The notes: generated by a model not told the origin, from the sequence alone. Positions 1-8,900 are shown, numbered from the stretch's first letter. The stretch is DNA of 64,000 bases from Rhodococcus sp. 4CII (GCF_014256275.1 NZ_JACCFE010000002.1:744001-808000); one strand, 5' to 3'. Numbers and translations are program-made.

Positions 1-1
1 C

Positions 2-547
2 GGCAACACGGGCAACCCGGCCGCGGCCGCGGACCCGGCGTCCCTCGCGGGCAAGCTGCTGAAGGTCACGGCGCTGTCGCCCGCCCCGACACCGGCGCAG
101 CCCCGTCCGCAGGTGGTGCTGTCGGGCATCGGGACCGCCGGAGGGGTGTGCGTGGACCCGGGAGTGGCTGTGTGGGTCACCGACCGCACCCCGTTGGAAG
201 ATCGGCTGCAGCGGATCAGCGCCGACGGAGCGGTGTCGTCACCGGTGTGGACGTGGCCGGAGCGGCCCGGTGTCGGCGGGTGCGTCGCCGCCGGCGATGT
301 CGTCGCCGTGTCCCTGAGCACCGCAAAGGCCATGTCGGCGCTCGCCGCCGATCCCGGCACCGGCGCCGTCACCACGGCCCCGGGCGTCATCGTGCAGGAC
401 CGGTACGGACAACTCGGCGGCGCCGCCCTCGGACCCGAGGGTCTCATCTGGGTGAGCACCGTCAACAAGACCGCCGGTCAGCCCGGCCCCAACGACGACC
501 GGGTCATCAAGATGCCCCTGCCCTCCGGCGGCGGCGGATTCGACTGA
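2..547 (+). CDS. PQQ-dependent sugar dehydrogenase-like lipoprotein, LppZ type (3' end only)
   Basis: The reading frame is open from base 2 and ends at a TGA at 547; the 5' part lies outside the window. The visible 181 residues begin GNTGNPAAAADPASLAGKLL, the pattern of soluble glucose/sorbosone dehydrogenase-like beta-propellers. The last blade includes LGPEGLIWVSTVNKTAG, and the protein ends in a glycine-rich tail. In M. tuberculosis the lipoprotein LppZ (Rv3006) sits at the same place next to gatB, which supports orthology. A signal peptide or lipobox cannot be checked. Activity on sugars is not established for this subgroup. It converges with gatB across a strong hairpin. Confidence 0.8.
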   Translation, partial: GNTGNPAAAADPASLAGKLLKVTALSPAPTPAQPRPQVVLSGIGTAGGVCVDPGVAVWVTDRTPLEDRLQRISADGAVSSPVWTWPERPGVGGCVAAGDVVAVSLSTAKAMSALAADPGTGAVTTAPGVIVQDRYGQLGGAALGPEGLIWVSTVNKTAGQPGPNDDRVIKMPLPSGGGGFD

Positions 548-568
548 CGGTCCACCCCGTCGACACGA

Positions 569-607
569 ACGGGACGCTCGTTCGGTTGATCCGAACGAGC
601 GTCCCGT
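569..607. terminator. Bidirectional hairpin terminator between lppZ-like gene and gatB
   Basis: A perfect 17-bp inverted repeat (569-585 with 591-607, loop TTGAT) lies between two convergent genes, 21 bp after one stop and 15 bp before the other. There is no long T tract, as is usual in high-GC actinobacteria. Confidence 0.8.
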
Positions 608-622
608 CGGTACGGAAGAAGT

Positions 623-2134
623 TCAGCCGCAGGCCTCGATGACGAGTTCCTTGACGCGGGCCGGGTCGGCCTGACCCCGGGTGGCCTTCATCACGTCGCC
701 GACGATCTTGCCCGCGGCCGCGACCTTGCCGCCGCGGATCTTCTCGGCGATATCGGGGTTTGCGGCCAGCGCCTCGTCGACGGCGGCCTTCAGCTTCGTG
801 TCGTCGCGCTCGACGACCAGCTCCGGGTGGTTCGCGACGACCTGCTCGGGGTCGCCCTCCCCCGCGAGAACGTGATCGACCACCTGGCGGGCCACCTTGT
901 TGTTCAGCTTGCCGCTGTCGATCAGCGCGACTACCTGCGCGACCTGAGCCGGGGTGATCGGCAGCTCGGCGAGTTCGACCCCACGGGCGTTCGCCTGCTG
1001 AGCCAGGTACGACACCCACCAGGACCGTGCAGCCTCCGGCGCGGCGCCGGCCTCGACGGTCCCGATGACGAGGTCGAGGGCGCCTGCGTTGACGAGGTCG
1101 CGCATGACCTCGTCGGAGACACCCCAATCGGCCTGGATCCGGGCGCGGCGTACCCATGGCAGCTCCGGCAGGGTGCCGCGCAGTTCCTCGATCCATTCCG
1201 CACTGGGTGCGACCGGCTCGAGATCGGGCTCCGGGAAGTAGCGGTAGTCCTCCGCGGTCTCCTTGCGGCGGCCCGGCGACGTCGTCCCGTCGGCCTCCTG
1301 GAAGTGCCGGGTCTCCTGGATCACCTCACCGCCGGCCTCCAGCACCGCGGCCTGGCGGCGCATCTCGTACCGGACCGCCACCTCGACGCTCTTGAGGGAG
1401 TTGACGTTCTTCGTCTCGGTGCGGGTGCCGAGTTCGGTTGCGCCGATCGGCATCAGCGACACGTTGGCGTCGCAGCGCATCGAGCCCTGGTCCATCCGGA
1501 CGTCGGAGACGTTCAGTGACTTCAGCAGGTCACGCAGCGCAGTGACGTACGCGCGGGCCACCTCCGGGGCGCGGGCTCCGGCACCGCTGATCGTCTTGGT
1601 GACGATCTCCACCAGCGGGACCCCGGCGCGGTTGTAGTCGAGCAGCGAGTGGCTGGCACCGTGGATGCGACCGGTCGCACCACCGACGTGCAACGACTTT
1701 CCGGTGTCCTCCTCCATGTGCGCGCGCTCGATCTCCACGCGCCAGGTGGTGCCGTCGTCGAGTGCGACATCGAGGTAGCCGTCGGTGGCGATCGGTTCGT
1801 CGTACTGCGAGATCTGGTAGTTCTTGGGCTGATCCGGGTAGAAGTAGTTCTTCCGCGCGAACCGGCCCCAGGGCGTGATCGAACAGTTCAGTGCGAGTCC
1901 GATCCGGATCGCGGACTCGACCGCCGCCTCGTTCACGACGGGCAGGGACCCGGGCATGCCGAGGCACACCGGGCACACCTGCGTGTTCGGCTCGGCGCCG
2001 AACTCCGTGGGGCACGGGCAGAACATCTTCGTTGCGGTGCCGAGCTCTACGTGCACCTCCATGCCGAGAACAGGCTCGTACTTGGCGAGCACATCGTCGT
2101 AGTCGAGGAGGTCCGGAGCGTCGACAGCAGTCAT
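623..2134 (-). CDS. gatB: Aspartyl/glutamyl-tRNA(Asn/Gln) amidotransferase subunit B
   Basis: GatB (503 aa) is the kinase/tRNA-binding subunit of GatCAB, which converts misacylated Glu-tRNA(Gln) or Asp-tRNA(Asn) to the correct aminoacyl-tRNA in the cytoplasm. The N-terminal signature YEPVLGMEVHVEL is followed by the cysteine cluster CPCPTEF...CPVCLGMPG (Zn site). The basic catalytic core contains YRYFPEPDLEP, and the C-terminal helical/YqeY-like tail contains GKLNNKVARQV and GDVMKATRGQADP. Length is normal. It is separated from the upstream pfkA by 42 bp and probably co-transcribed with it. gatA and gatC are 5 kb away, split from gatB by other genes. Confidence 0.97.
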   Translation of the reverse strand: MTAVDAPDLLDYDDVLAKYEPVLGMEVHVELGTATKMFCPCPTEFGAEPNTQVCPVCLGMPGSLPVVNEAAVESAIRIGLALNCSITPWGRFARKNYFYPDQPKNYQISQYDEPIATDGYLDVALDDGTTWRVEIERAHMEEDTGKSLHVGGATGRIHGASHSLLDYNRAGVPLVEIVTKTISGAGARAPEVARAYVTALRDLLKSLNVSDVRMDQGSMRCDANVSLMPIGATELGTRTETKNVNSLKSVEVAVRYEMRRQAAVLEAGGEVIQETRHFQEADGTTSPGRRKETAEDYRYFPEPDLEPVAPSAEWIEELRGTLPELPWVRRARIQADWGVSDEVMRDLVNAGALDLVIGTVEAGAAPEAARSWWVSYLAQQANARGVELAELPITPAQVAQVVALIDSGKLNNKVARQVVDHVLAGEGDPEQVVANHPELVVERDDTKLKAAVDEALAANPDIAEKIRGGKVAAAGKIVGDVMKATRGQADPARVKELVIEACG

Positions 2135-2176
2135 GCCACAGAGTTTATGCGTCCGGACGTTCGCCGAAAAACGCGG

Positions 2177-3208
2177 TCAGCCGAAAAATGCGGCCGCCTC
2201 GTCGTACCGCTCCCTCGGCACCGTCTTCAGCCGCCGGGTCGCGTCCGCGAGGGGCACGAGGTCGATCGACGTACCGTGCAGGGCGACCATGTTGCCGAAG
2301 TCGCCGCGGTGGACCGCGTCGGTGGCGTGCACCCCGAAGCGGGTGGCGAGCACCCGGTCGTAGGGCGTCGGAGTTCCGCCCCGCTGCACGTGCCCGAGGA
2401 CGGTCGTCCGCACCTCCTTGCCGAGGCGGCGCTCGATCTCGGCGCCGAGCTGCTGCGCGACCCCGGTGAACCGTTTGTGGCCGAACTCGTCGATGCCGCC
2501 TTCCCGCAGCGTCATCGACTCGGGGGTCGGGGTGGCACCCTCGGCGACCACGCAGATGAAATGCGAGTCGCCGCGCTGGAATCGCTTCTTCACGAGGGCA
2601 CACACATCGCCGACGTCGAACGGGACCTCGGGCACGAGGGTGAGGTGCGCACCGGTCGCGAGCCCGGAGTGCAACGCGATCCAGCCCGCATGCCTGCCCA
2701 TCACTTCCACGAGCATCACCCGCTGGTGGGATTCGGCGGTGGTGTGCAGGCGGTCGATGGCGTCCGTCGCGATGGACAGGGCGGTGTCGAAACCGAACGT
2801 GACGTCCGTGCAATCGATGTCGTTGTCGATCGTCTTCGGAACGCCGATCACGGGTACTCCGCTCTCGGCGAGCCAGCTCGCGGCGGTGAGTGTGCCCTCG
2901 CCCCCGATCGGGATGAGAGCGTCGATGCCGTTGTCGTCGAGCGTCTGCCGGATCTGGTCGAGTCCGGCCTTGAGCTTGTCGGGGTTGACCCGCGCGGTGC
3001 CGAGGATCGTGCCGCCCCGCGTGAGTATGCGGTCGATCCGGTCGTCGTTGGACAGCACGGTCTTGCGGTCTTCGAGCAGGCCACGCCACCCGTCCCGGAA
3101 TCCCACCACCGAACTGCGGTACCGGCCGTCGGCGGTCCGCACCACCGCCCTGATCACCGCATTGAGTCCGGGGCAGTCGCCGCCTCCGGTGAGGATTCCG
3201 ATCCGCAT
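2177..3208 (-). CDS. pfkA: 6-phosphofructokinase, actinobacterial group, probably ATP-dependent
   Basis: This 343-aa protein phosphorylates fructose 6-phosphate in glycolysis. It opens with the nucleotide-binding loop MRIGILTGGGDCPGLNAVIR. GGEGT near residue 103 has Gly where PPi-dependent enzymes carry Asp, which suggests ATP use. PKTIDND has the Lys seen in actinobacterial PFKs in place of the Gly of E. coli PfkA. MGRHAGW and GHVQRGGTPTPYDR are fructose-6-phosphate contacts. GAGGGGTGC-like sequence precedes the ATG. It probably heads a pfkA-gatB unit, as in mycobacteria. ATP versus PPi use is an inference from one residue. Confidence 0.95.
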   Translation of the reverse strand: MRIGILTGGGDCPGLNAVIRAVVRTADGRYRSSVVGFRDGWRGLLEDRKTVLSNDDRIDRILTRGGTILGTARVNPDKLKAGLDQIRQTLDDNGIDALIPIGGEGTLTAASWLAESGVPVIGVPKTIDNDIDCTDVTFGFDTALSIATDAIDRLHTTAESHQRVMLVEVMGRHAGWIALHSGLATGAHLTLVPEVPFDVGDVCALVKKRFQRGDSHFICVVAEGATPTPESMTLREGGIDEFGHKRFTGVAQQLGAEIERRLGKEVRTTVLGHVQRGGTPTPYDRVLATRFGVHATDAVHRGDFGNMVALHGTSIDLVPLADATRRLKTVPRERYDEAAAFFG

Positions 3209-3303
3209 CCAAGCACCCCTCGTCGTCTCGTGTGGTGATGGTGGTTCTCTCTACACATCTTGCCGCTCGGAGCGGTTTCGAGCACCTCGGACGGGCAGTC
3301 TTC

Positions 3304-3966
3304 TCAGCCGGGTGTGACCAGCCCGCTCTCGTAGGCCAGGACGACGGCCTGGGCACGGTCGCGGAGATCCAGCTTGGACAGCACCTTGCCGACGTGCGTC
3401 TTGACGGTCTGCTCGGCGACGAACAGGCGATCCGCGATCTCGGTGTTCGACATGCCGCGCGCGATGAGTTCGAGCACCTCGCGTTCGCGCGGGGTCAGTG
3501 CCGACAGCGCGGCCGGTTTGCGGCGCGCCGCGCTGCGGCGGCTGGTCACGTCGGCGATCAGCCGCCGGGTGACGGTCGGCGCGAGCAGCGCCTCGCCGTC
3601 CGCGACCACCCGCACCGCGCGGATGAGTTCCTCCGCGGGGGCGTCCTTGAGCATGAATCCGCTGGCCCCGATGCTCAGTGCCTCGTACACGTAGTCGTCG
3701 ACGTCGAACGTGGTCAGCATCAGCACACGCACCGGCGGATCGAATCCGGCGGACAGGATGACGCGCGCGGCGTCGAGCCCGTTCATCTCGGGCATGCGGA
3801 CGTCCATCAGGACCACGTCGGGCCGGAGGCGCCGGACCTCGCTCACCGCCACCGCCCCGTCCGGAGCGTCACCGATGACGCTGATGTCGGGCTGTGAGGC
3901 GAGCAGAGCTCCGAAGCCCTGCCGGACCATAGCCTGATCGTCAGCAATGAACACGGTGATGGCCAC
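3304..3966 (-). CDS. NarL/FixJ-family response regulator
   Basis: This is a 220-aa DNA-binding response regulator. The receiver domain (about 1-120) has the acidic pair D9/D10, phosphoacceptor Asp55 in LMDVRMP, Thr86 and Lys107. The LuxR-type HTH (about 154-215) contains LTPREREVLELIARGMSNTEI and VAEQTVKTHVGKVLSKL. It starts 9 bp after the stop of the histidine kinase gene, so the two form a pair. The target genes are unknown; the adjacent phospholipase/hydrolase pair, transcribed divergently from the kinase, is a possible target. pfkA lies 95 bp downstream on the same strand. Confidence 0.95.
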   Translation of the reverse strand: MAITVFIADDQAMVRQGFGALLASQPDISVIGDAPDGAVAVSEVRRLRPDVVLMDVRMPEMNGLDAARVILSAGFDPPVRVLMLTTFDVDDYVYEALSIGASGFMLKDAPAEELIRAVRVVADGEALLAPTVTRRLIADVTSRRSAARRKPAALSALTPREREVLELIARGMSNTEIADRLFVAEQTVKTHVGKVLSKLDLRDRAQAVVLAYESGLVTPG

Positions 3967-3975
3967 GCAGCCAGC

Positions 3976-5172
3976 CTAGGCGGAGGCGACCGGGAACTCG
4001 GCGTGGACCTCGAATCCGCCGTTGTCGTGCAGGTGGGTGGTGAAGGTGCCGCCGACCGCCTGCGCCCGCTCCCGCATCCCGATGATGCCGTTGCCGCCCG
4101 TCGATTCGTGCCTGGTCAGCGCGGACACCAGGCTCCGCCGGGGCGGTCCGTTCACGATCGACACCGAGGCGATCGGTGCCTCGTACGCGATCTTCACCTC
4201 GACCGCGGCGCCGGCCGCGTGCCGGGCCGTGTTGGCGAGCGATTCCTGCAGGATGCGATACATCACCAGCCCGACCGACTCCGATACCAGTCTCGGGTCG
4301 CCGTCGACGTGCCAGGCGACGGGGATGCCGGCGCGGCGGCTGCCCTCGAGCAGTTCGGCGATCTGCTGCACCCCGGGCTGGGGCGCGTGCTCGGCGAGTT
4401 GTCCGTCGCTGCGCAGGACCCCGAGCAGTCCGCGCACCTCGTTCAGCGCGGCGCGGCCGGCCGCCCCGATCGATTCGAACTCGGCCCTCGTCTCGTCCGA
4501 CATGCCGGCGAGACGGTACGGCGCGCTCTGGGCCTGCACCACGACCATCGACATGTGGTGCGCGACGACGTCGTGCAGGTCCCGGGCGATGCGGGCCTTC
4601 TCCTCGAGGATCGTCCGTCGCGTGCGTTCGAGTTCGCTCAGCTCCTCCTGCTGGGCGAGTTGCCTGCGGGAGAGCACCAGCCACCGGATCAGCAGGCCGA
4701 ACACGACGATGGCGGTAAGTCCCACCGCCCAGCCGCGGCCGTTGGTGCCCGGGGTGTCGGCAAGGAACAGCAGAACCGTGGAGATCCACGCCACACCGAC
4801 CACCGGGATCGCGGCCCGCATGCTGACGGCGGCCAGCAGGGCGAGCATCACGAGGATGTGCACCACCTGCCAGGGATAGTCGTACCCGTCCTGCAGTGCG
4901 AAGACACGGGGGATGACCAGAGCCGATACGGCGGAGACGGCCCAGGCCAGAGCCGGGTTGGACCGGATGAGCAGGAACGGGAACGCGGCGAGTGCCGCCA
5001 CGAACGGCTGAATGGGCGGGCTGACCTGGTGGGTCAACTGCAGTGTCGGCCACGCGACGGCGAAGAGAATCGCCGTGACCACGACGATTGCCACGTTCAG
5101 CCACTGCCCCTCCGCGGCCCTGCGGATGCGCGTCTTCGTCTTCACACCGTCGACACTAGAAACCGTGGTCAC
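3976..5172 (-). CDS. Two-component sensor histidine kinase (HisKA_3 class, membrane)
   Basis: This 398-aa kinase is the partner of the response regulator directly downstream. About five hydrophobic segments (residues 25-165) form a membrane domain with almost no extracytoplasmic sensor loop. A linker follows, then the phospho-acceptor helix IARDLHDVVAHHMS with His200. The ATPase domain includes LQESLANTARHA (N box) and GGNGIIGMRERAQAVGG (G box). This architecture is typical of NarX/DesK-like kinases that sense within the membrane. The start at 5172 (ATG) has an alternative ATG-free context; a slightly shorter N-terminus is possible. The signal is unknown. Confidence 0.93.
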   Translation of the reverse strand: MTTVSSVDGVKTKTRIRRAAEGQWLNVAIVVVTAILFAVAWPTLQLTHQVSPPIQPFVAALAAFPFLLIRSNPALAWAVSAVSALVIPRVFALQDGYDYPWQVVHILVMLALLAAVSMRAAIPVVGVAWISTVLLFLADTPGTNGRGWAVGLTAIVVFGLLIRWLVLSRRQLAQQEELSELERTRRTILEEKARIARDLHDVVAHHMSMVVVQAQSAPYRLAGMSDETRAEFESIGAAGRAALNEVRGLLGVLRSDGQLAEHAPQPGVQQIAELLEGSRRAGIPVAWHVDGDPRLVSESVGLVMYRILQESLANTARHAAGAAVEVKIAYEAPIASVSIVNGPPRRSLVSALTRHESTGGNGIIGMRERAQAVGGTFTTHLHDNGGFEVHAEFPVASA

Positions 5173-5311
5173 GGCGTGTCCTCATACCCCGGGCCGATGT
5201 CGGTCTAGCCCCGCAGTATGAGATCTCCGGCCTCTCCCACCACGAGGCGAGGGATCGAACCGGACTCCGGTGTGATGTGGCTGCGCAACACGGATTCATA
5301 ACGTCGTCGTC

Positions 5312-5953
5312 ATGCGAACGACGGGGACTCGGAAGACGGCATGGGCCGCGGTGGCATGCGCCGCAACTGCACTACTGACAACGACGGGATTCGCCGGCAC
5401 CGGCGCCGCGAGCACGCCCCGGCACGAGAACGTCGCCGCCTCGGCGGCGGTGCAGATGCTCACCTCACCGGAGGGTGTCTCCGAGGACTCTGTTCCCGCG
5501 GACTTCGATTCCGTCATGGGGTACACGCCGGTGCGGATCGACGGCATGCTCGCCAACCCCGGCGGCGACTGCTCGTCGCCCGTGCCGCTGCCCCTCGAAT
5601 TCGACACCGCATGCAAGGCCCACGACCTCGGATACGACCTCCTGCGGTACGCGTCGCGGTCGGGCGAGGACCTGGGCCCCTGGGCCCGCAAGAGCCTCGA
5701 CGCCCAGTTGGATCAGCGCATGCACGCGGCGTGCGACACCCGCATCGACGAGCGGGCACGCGCGCAGTGCTTCGTGATGGCGAACGTCGCTGCCACCGCC
5801 GTCACCGGAAACAGCTGGCGCCAGGACTATTCGACGCCCGTCACCGAATCCGGGATCCGGTACGGACTGGCCGGTGGTGTCGGTGTACTGCTCATCGCCG
5901 GTGCCGCATGGTCGTTCCGGCGTCGTCCGCATCCGGTCGGGGCCGTCGCATGA
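5312..5953 (+). CDS. Secreted/membrane-anchored bacterial phospholipase A2
   Basis: This 213-aa protein resembles the prokaryotic/fungal phospholipase A2 family. Residues 1-34 look like a signal peptide with an AxA-like end (TGAAS). The core has CSSPVPLPLEFDTACKAHDLGYD, with the catalytic His104-Asp105 pair in the second half; Cys87, Cys101, Cys141 and Cys153 could form the two family disulfides. A hydrophobic segment (184-200) followed by SFRRRP suggests C-terminal membrane anchoring, unusual for this normally free secreted enzyme. Its TGA overlaps the ATG of the next gene (ATGA), so the two are translationally coupled. No good Shine-Dalgarno precedes the ATG, so leaderless translation is possible. 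Confidence 0.85.
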   Translation: MRTTGTRKTAWAAVACAATALLTTTGFAGTGAASTPRHENVAASAAVQMLTSPEGVSEDSVPADFDSVMGYTPVRIDGMLANPGGDCSSPVPLPLEFDTACKAHDLGYDLLRYASRSGEDLGPWARKSLDAQLDQRMHAACDTRIDERARAQCFVMANVAATAVTGNSWRQDYSTPVTESGIRYGLAGGVGVLLIAGAAWSFRRRPHPVGAVA

Positions 5954-7401
5954 CCGTCAGCGCTCTGTCCGGTCCCGGACGGAGCACCGCGCGTGGTCGC
6001 GGACACACACAACCGAACGTCCTGCGGCGCACATTGGTCACGACGATTCCGATCTCCGCACTCCCCCGCATCTCCTCCACGATCACCGTCACCGCGCTGA
6101 CCGTGGCGTCGCTCGCCCCTTCACTTCTCCCCCGGAGCGCCCTGACTCAGGCCGTGTTCACCGGGTTCCTCGCCGCCGTCGGTTTCGGGATCGTCGTCCT
6201 CGTCCGCCGACTGGCCGGGCTCGTCACGACCGGGCCCGCCCACCGCACTCCGCGGGAGTCGGTGCGGTTGCTCGCCCTGATCGGCGCCATGGTTCTCGTC
6301 AGCTGGACGATCCTGCTCGCCGACCACTGGCAGGATTCGCTGCGCGCCGCGATGGGCATGCCGGGCGTCGGCCCGGACCACTGGATGCAGGCGATCGTCG
6401 GGGCGGCGCTGACCTTTCTGCTGTTCGCCGGCCTCGGCGGTGCCGTCGGCGCGGTCGCCCGCCGGCTCGGCTGGATCGGCAGCGTCACCACCGCCGTCAT
6501 TCTCGCGACCGGGCTGCAACTGGTCGCCGGACCCGCGTTGTGGGGCATGATGTCCCGCTCCTACAGCGATTCCAACGCAATCGTCGACGTGTCCCTCCAC
6601 CGGCCGATGTCCGCCGAACTGTCGGGCAGCCCGCAATCCGCGATCAGCTGGGAGTCGCTCGGGCGGCAGGGTCGCCGGTTCGTGGCCGCGGGTGAGCCGT
6701 CGTCGAGCATCCGCACGTATGTGGGGATGGACTCCGCCCCGGACATCGAATCGCGTGCGGCGCTGGCGGTCTCGGAGCTCGAGCGCGCGGGCGGATTCAC
6801 CCGGTCGGCCATCGTCGTCACCGTCCCCACCGGCTCCGGGTGGATCGACGAGAACGCCGCCGAAGGTTTCGAGGATCGCTTCGACGACGACGTCGCCATC
6901 GTGGGCATGCAGTATTCGTACCTGCCCAGCTGGATCACCTTCGTCTTCGGACGTTCCGCCGCAGACGAATCGGCCGCGGCGTTGTTCGACGCGGTCGCGG
7001 AGCGGATTTCCGAACTCCCCGACCTGCTGCGGCCCGCGCTGTACGTGTACGGCCAGAGCCTCGGATCCGTGGGCGGCAGTGCGATTTTCACCGACGCCGA
7101 CGAACTCCGCGACCGGGTCTGCGGCGCACTGTGGTCGGGGCCGCCCGCCGGGTCCGTGCCGACGGACGGTGCGACCGTGCTCGCCAACACGTCCGACCCG
7201 GTGGTCTGGTGGTCACCCGACCTGATCCTGCACCGCCCCGACCTGTCACTTGCAGCACGCGATGCGCCGGTACCCCACTGGATTCCGGGCATCACGTTCC
7301 TGCAGACGAGCGTCGACCTGATCTCCGCACTGAACTTCGCGCCCGGACACGGGCACCGCTACGGCACCGAGCAGGGCACCGCCCTGCCCGACTGCCCCTA
7401 G
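5950..7401 (+). CDS. Membrane alpha/beta-hydrolase (Abhydrolase_9 type)
   Basis: This 483-aa protein has an N-terminal membrane region with about four hydrophobic stretches (about 45-195) and a C-terminal alpha/beta hydrolase domain. The nucleophile elbow is VYGQSLGSVGG with Ser370, and an HxH-like element GHGHRY lies near the C-terminus. This is the layout of the actinobacterial alpha/beta-hydrolase family with an N-terminal membrane domain. The substrate is unknown; coupling to a phospholipase A2 suggests a lipid or lysolipid (inference). The ATG at 5950 overlaps the phospholipase stop; a longer upstream frame exists but is antisense-like noise across the phospholipase gene. It ends in TAG inside a CTAG that is repeated at the gatA stop. 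Confidence 0.85.
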   Translation: MTVSALSGPGRSTARGRGHTQPNVLRRTLVTTIPISALPRISSTITVTALTVASLAPSLLPRSALTQAVFTGFLAAVGFGIVVLVRRLAGLVTTGPAHRTPRESVRLLALIGAMVLVSWTILLADHWQDSLRAAMGMPGVGPDHWMQAIVGAALTFLLFAGLGGAVGAVARRLGWIGSVTTAVILATGLQLVAGPALWGMMSRSYSDSNAIVDVSLHRPMSAELSGSPQSAISWESLGRQGRRFVAAGEPSSSIRTYVGMDSAPDIESRAALAVSELERAGGFTRSAIVVTVPTGSGWIDENAAEGFEDRFDDDVAIVGMQYSYLPSWITFVFGRSAADESAAALFDAVAERISELPDLLRPALYVYGQSLGSVGGSAIFTDADELRDRVCGALWSGPPAGSVPTDGATVLANTSDPVVWWSPDLILHRPDLSLAARDAPVPHWIPGITFLQTSVDLISALNFAPGHGHRYGTEQGTALPDCP

Positions 7402-7431
7402 TTCGGCGAGACCGTGTCCTAGTTCGGCGAG
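7398..7431. repeat. 13-bp direct repeat spanning the hydrolase and gatA stop codons
   Basis: CTAGTTCGGCGAG occurs at 7398-7410 and again at 7419-7431. The second copy is the 3' end of gatA (Ser-Pro-Asn-stop on the minus strand). The first supplies the TAG of the convergent hydrolase gene. It looks like a small duplication of the gatA end. Confidence 0.85.
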
Positions 7432-8900
7432 CCGATCGGACCGCGAGCGGCCTCATAGGCGGCCCCGACGCGGTACAGCCGCTCGTCGGCCAGTGCGGGG
7501 GCCATGATCTGCAGACCCACCGGCAGTCCGTCGTCCACGGACAGTCCCGACGGAACCGACATCGCGCAGTGCCCGGCCAGGTTCGTGGGCAGCGTGCACA
7601 GGTCGGACAGGTACATCGCGAGCGGGTCTCCGACCTTCTCACCCAGCTTCCACGGGGTGAACGGGCTCGTGGGCGACACGAGGACGTCCACCTTCTCGTA
7701 GGCCTTGTCGAAATCGCGGGCGATGAGCGTCCGCACCTTGAGCGCCTGACCGTAGTAGGCGTCGTAGTAGCCGGACGACAGTGCGTACGTCCCGATCATG
7801 ATGCGGCGCTTGACCTCCGGGCCGAAGCCGGCAGCGCGCGTCGCGGCCATCACCTGGTCGGCGCTCATGTTTCCGTCGTCGACGCGCAGTCCGTACCGCA
7901 TCGCGTCGAAGCGGGCGAGGTTGGACGACACCTCACTCGGCAGAACGAGGTAGTAGGAGGCGAGCGCGTACTCGAAGTTGGGACACGACACCTCGACGAC
8001 CTCCGCACCGAGTTCGGTCAGTTTCGCGACGGCGGCGTCGAACGAGGAGATGACTCCGGGCTGGTAGCTGTCGGAGTGCAGCTCCTTCACCACACCGACC
8101 TTGACGCCCTTCAAGTTTCCGCCGGCACCCTCACGCGCAGCCGCCACGACGGGACGCACGGGTGCGTCGATGGACGTGGAGTCGCGCGGGTCGTGCCCGG
8201 CGATGACCTCGTGCAGCAGCGCGGTGTCGAGGACCGTGCGACCGCAGGGACCACCCTGGTCGAGCGAGGACGCGCAGGCCACGAGGCCGAACCGGGACAC
8301 CGTGCCGTACGTCGGCTTGGTGCCGACCGTCGCCGTGACGGCCGCGGGCTGCCGGATCGAGCCACCGGTGTCGGTGCCGATGGCGAGCGGGGCCTGCCGA
8401 GACGCCAGGGCCGCGGCGCTACCGCCGCCGGAGCCGCCGGGAATGCGGGTGGTGTCCCACGGGTTGCGGGTGGGGCCGTACGCCGAGTTCTCGGTGGACG
8501 AGCCCATCGCGAACTCGTCGAGGTTCGTCTTTCCCAGAATCGGGATACCCGCCGCGCGCAGCTTCGTCGTGAGCGTCGCGTCGTACGGGGCGACCCAGCC
8601 CTCGAGGATCTTCGAGGCGCACGTCGTGGGCATGTCGGTGGTGGTGAAGATGTCCTTCAGCGCCAACGGAACTCCCGCGAGCGGGGAGGCGGGCGCATTG
8701 CCCGCGGCGAGGCTGCTGTCCACCTCCTTCGCGGACACGAGGGCCTGCTCACTGGCGACGTGCAGGAAGGCGTTCAACTCACCGTCGACCTCGGCGATCC
8801 GGTCGAGATGCGCCTGGGTGACCTCGACGGACGACACCTCACGGCTGTGGATCTTCGACGCCAGGTCTGCCGCGTCGAGTGTGGTCAGTTCGGCGCTCAT
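7419..8900 (-). CDS. gatA: Aspartyl/glutamyl-tRNA(Asn/Gln) amidotransferase subunit A
   Basis: GatA (493 aa) is the glutaminase/amidase subunit of GatCAB. The amidase signature is clear: the catalytic Lys lies in PLALKDIFTT (about residue 80) and the Ser-cisSer region in IPGGSGGGSAAALASRQAPLA followed by GTDTGGSIRQPA. Length is typical. Its ATG overlaps the gatC stop by 4 nt (ATGA), so gatC-gatA is an operon. In mycobacteria gatA is followed directly by pfkA-gatB; here four unrelated genes intervene, so GatB must be expressed from a separate unit. Confidence 0.97.
   Translation of the reverse strand: MSAELTTLDAADLASKIHSREVSSVEVTQAHLDRIAEVDGELNAFLHVASEQALVSAKEVDSSLAAGNAPASPLAGVPLALKDIFTTTDMPTTCASKILEGWVAPYDATLTTKLRAAGIPILGKTNLDEFAMGSSTENSAYGPTRNPWDTTRIPGGSGGGSAAALASRQAPLAIGTDTGGSIRQPAAVTATVGTKPTYGTVSRFGLVACASSLDQGGPCGRTVLDTALLHEVIAGHDPRDSTSIDAPVRPVVAAAREGAGGNLKGVKVGVVKELHSDSYQPGVISSFDAAVAKLTELGAEVVEVSCPNFEYALASYYLVLPSEVSSNLARFDAMRYGLRVDDGNMSADQVMAATRAAGFGPEVKRRIMIGTYALSSGYYDAYYGQALKVRTLIARDFDKAYEKVDVLVSPTSPFTPWKLGEKVGDPLAMYLSDLCTLPTNLAGHCAMSVPSGLSVDDGLPVGLQIMAPALADERLYRVGAAYEAARGPIGSPN

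Noticed and set aside
1649..3238. Long plus-strand frame (529 aa) across gatB and pfkA
   Set aside because: It is antisense to two clear genes and arises from high-GC codon bias; the protein has no recognisable motif.
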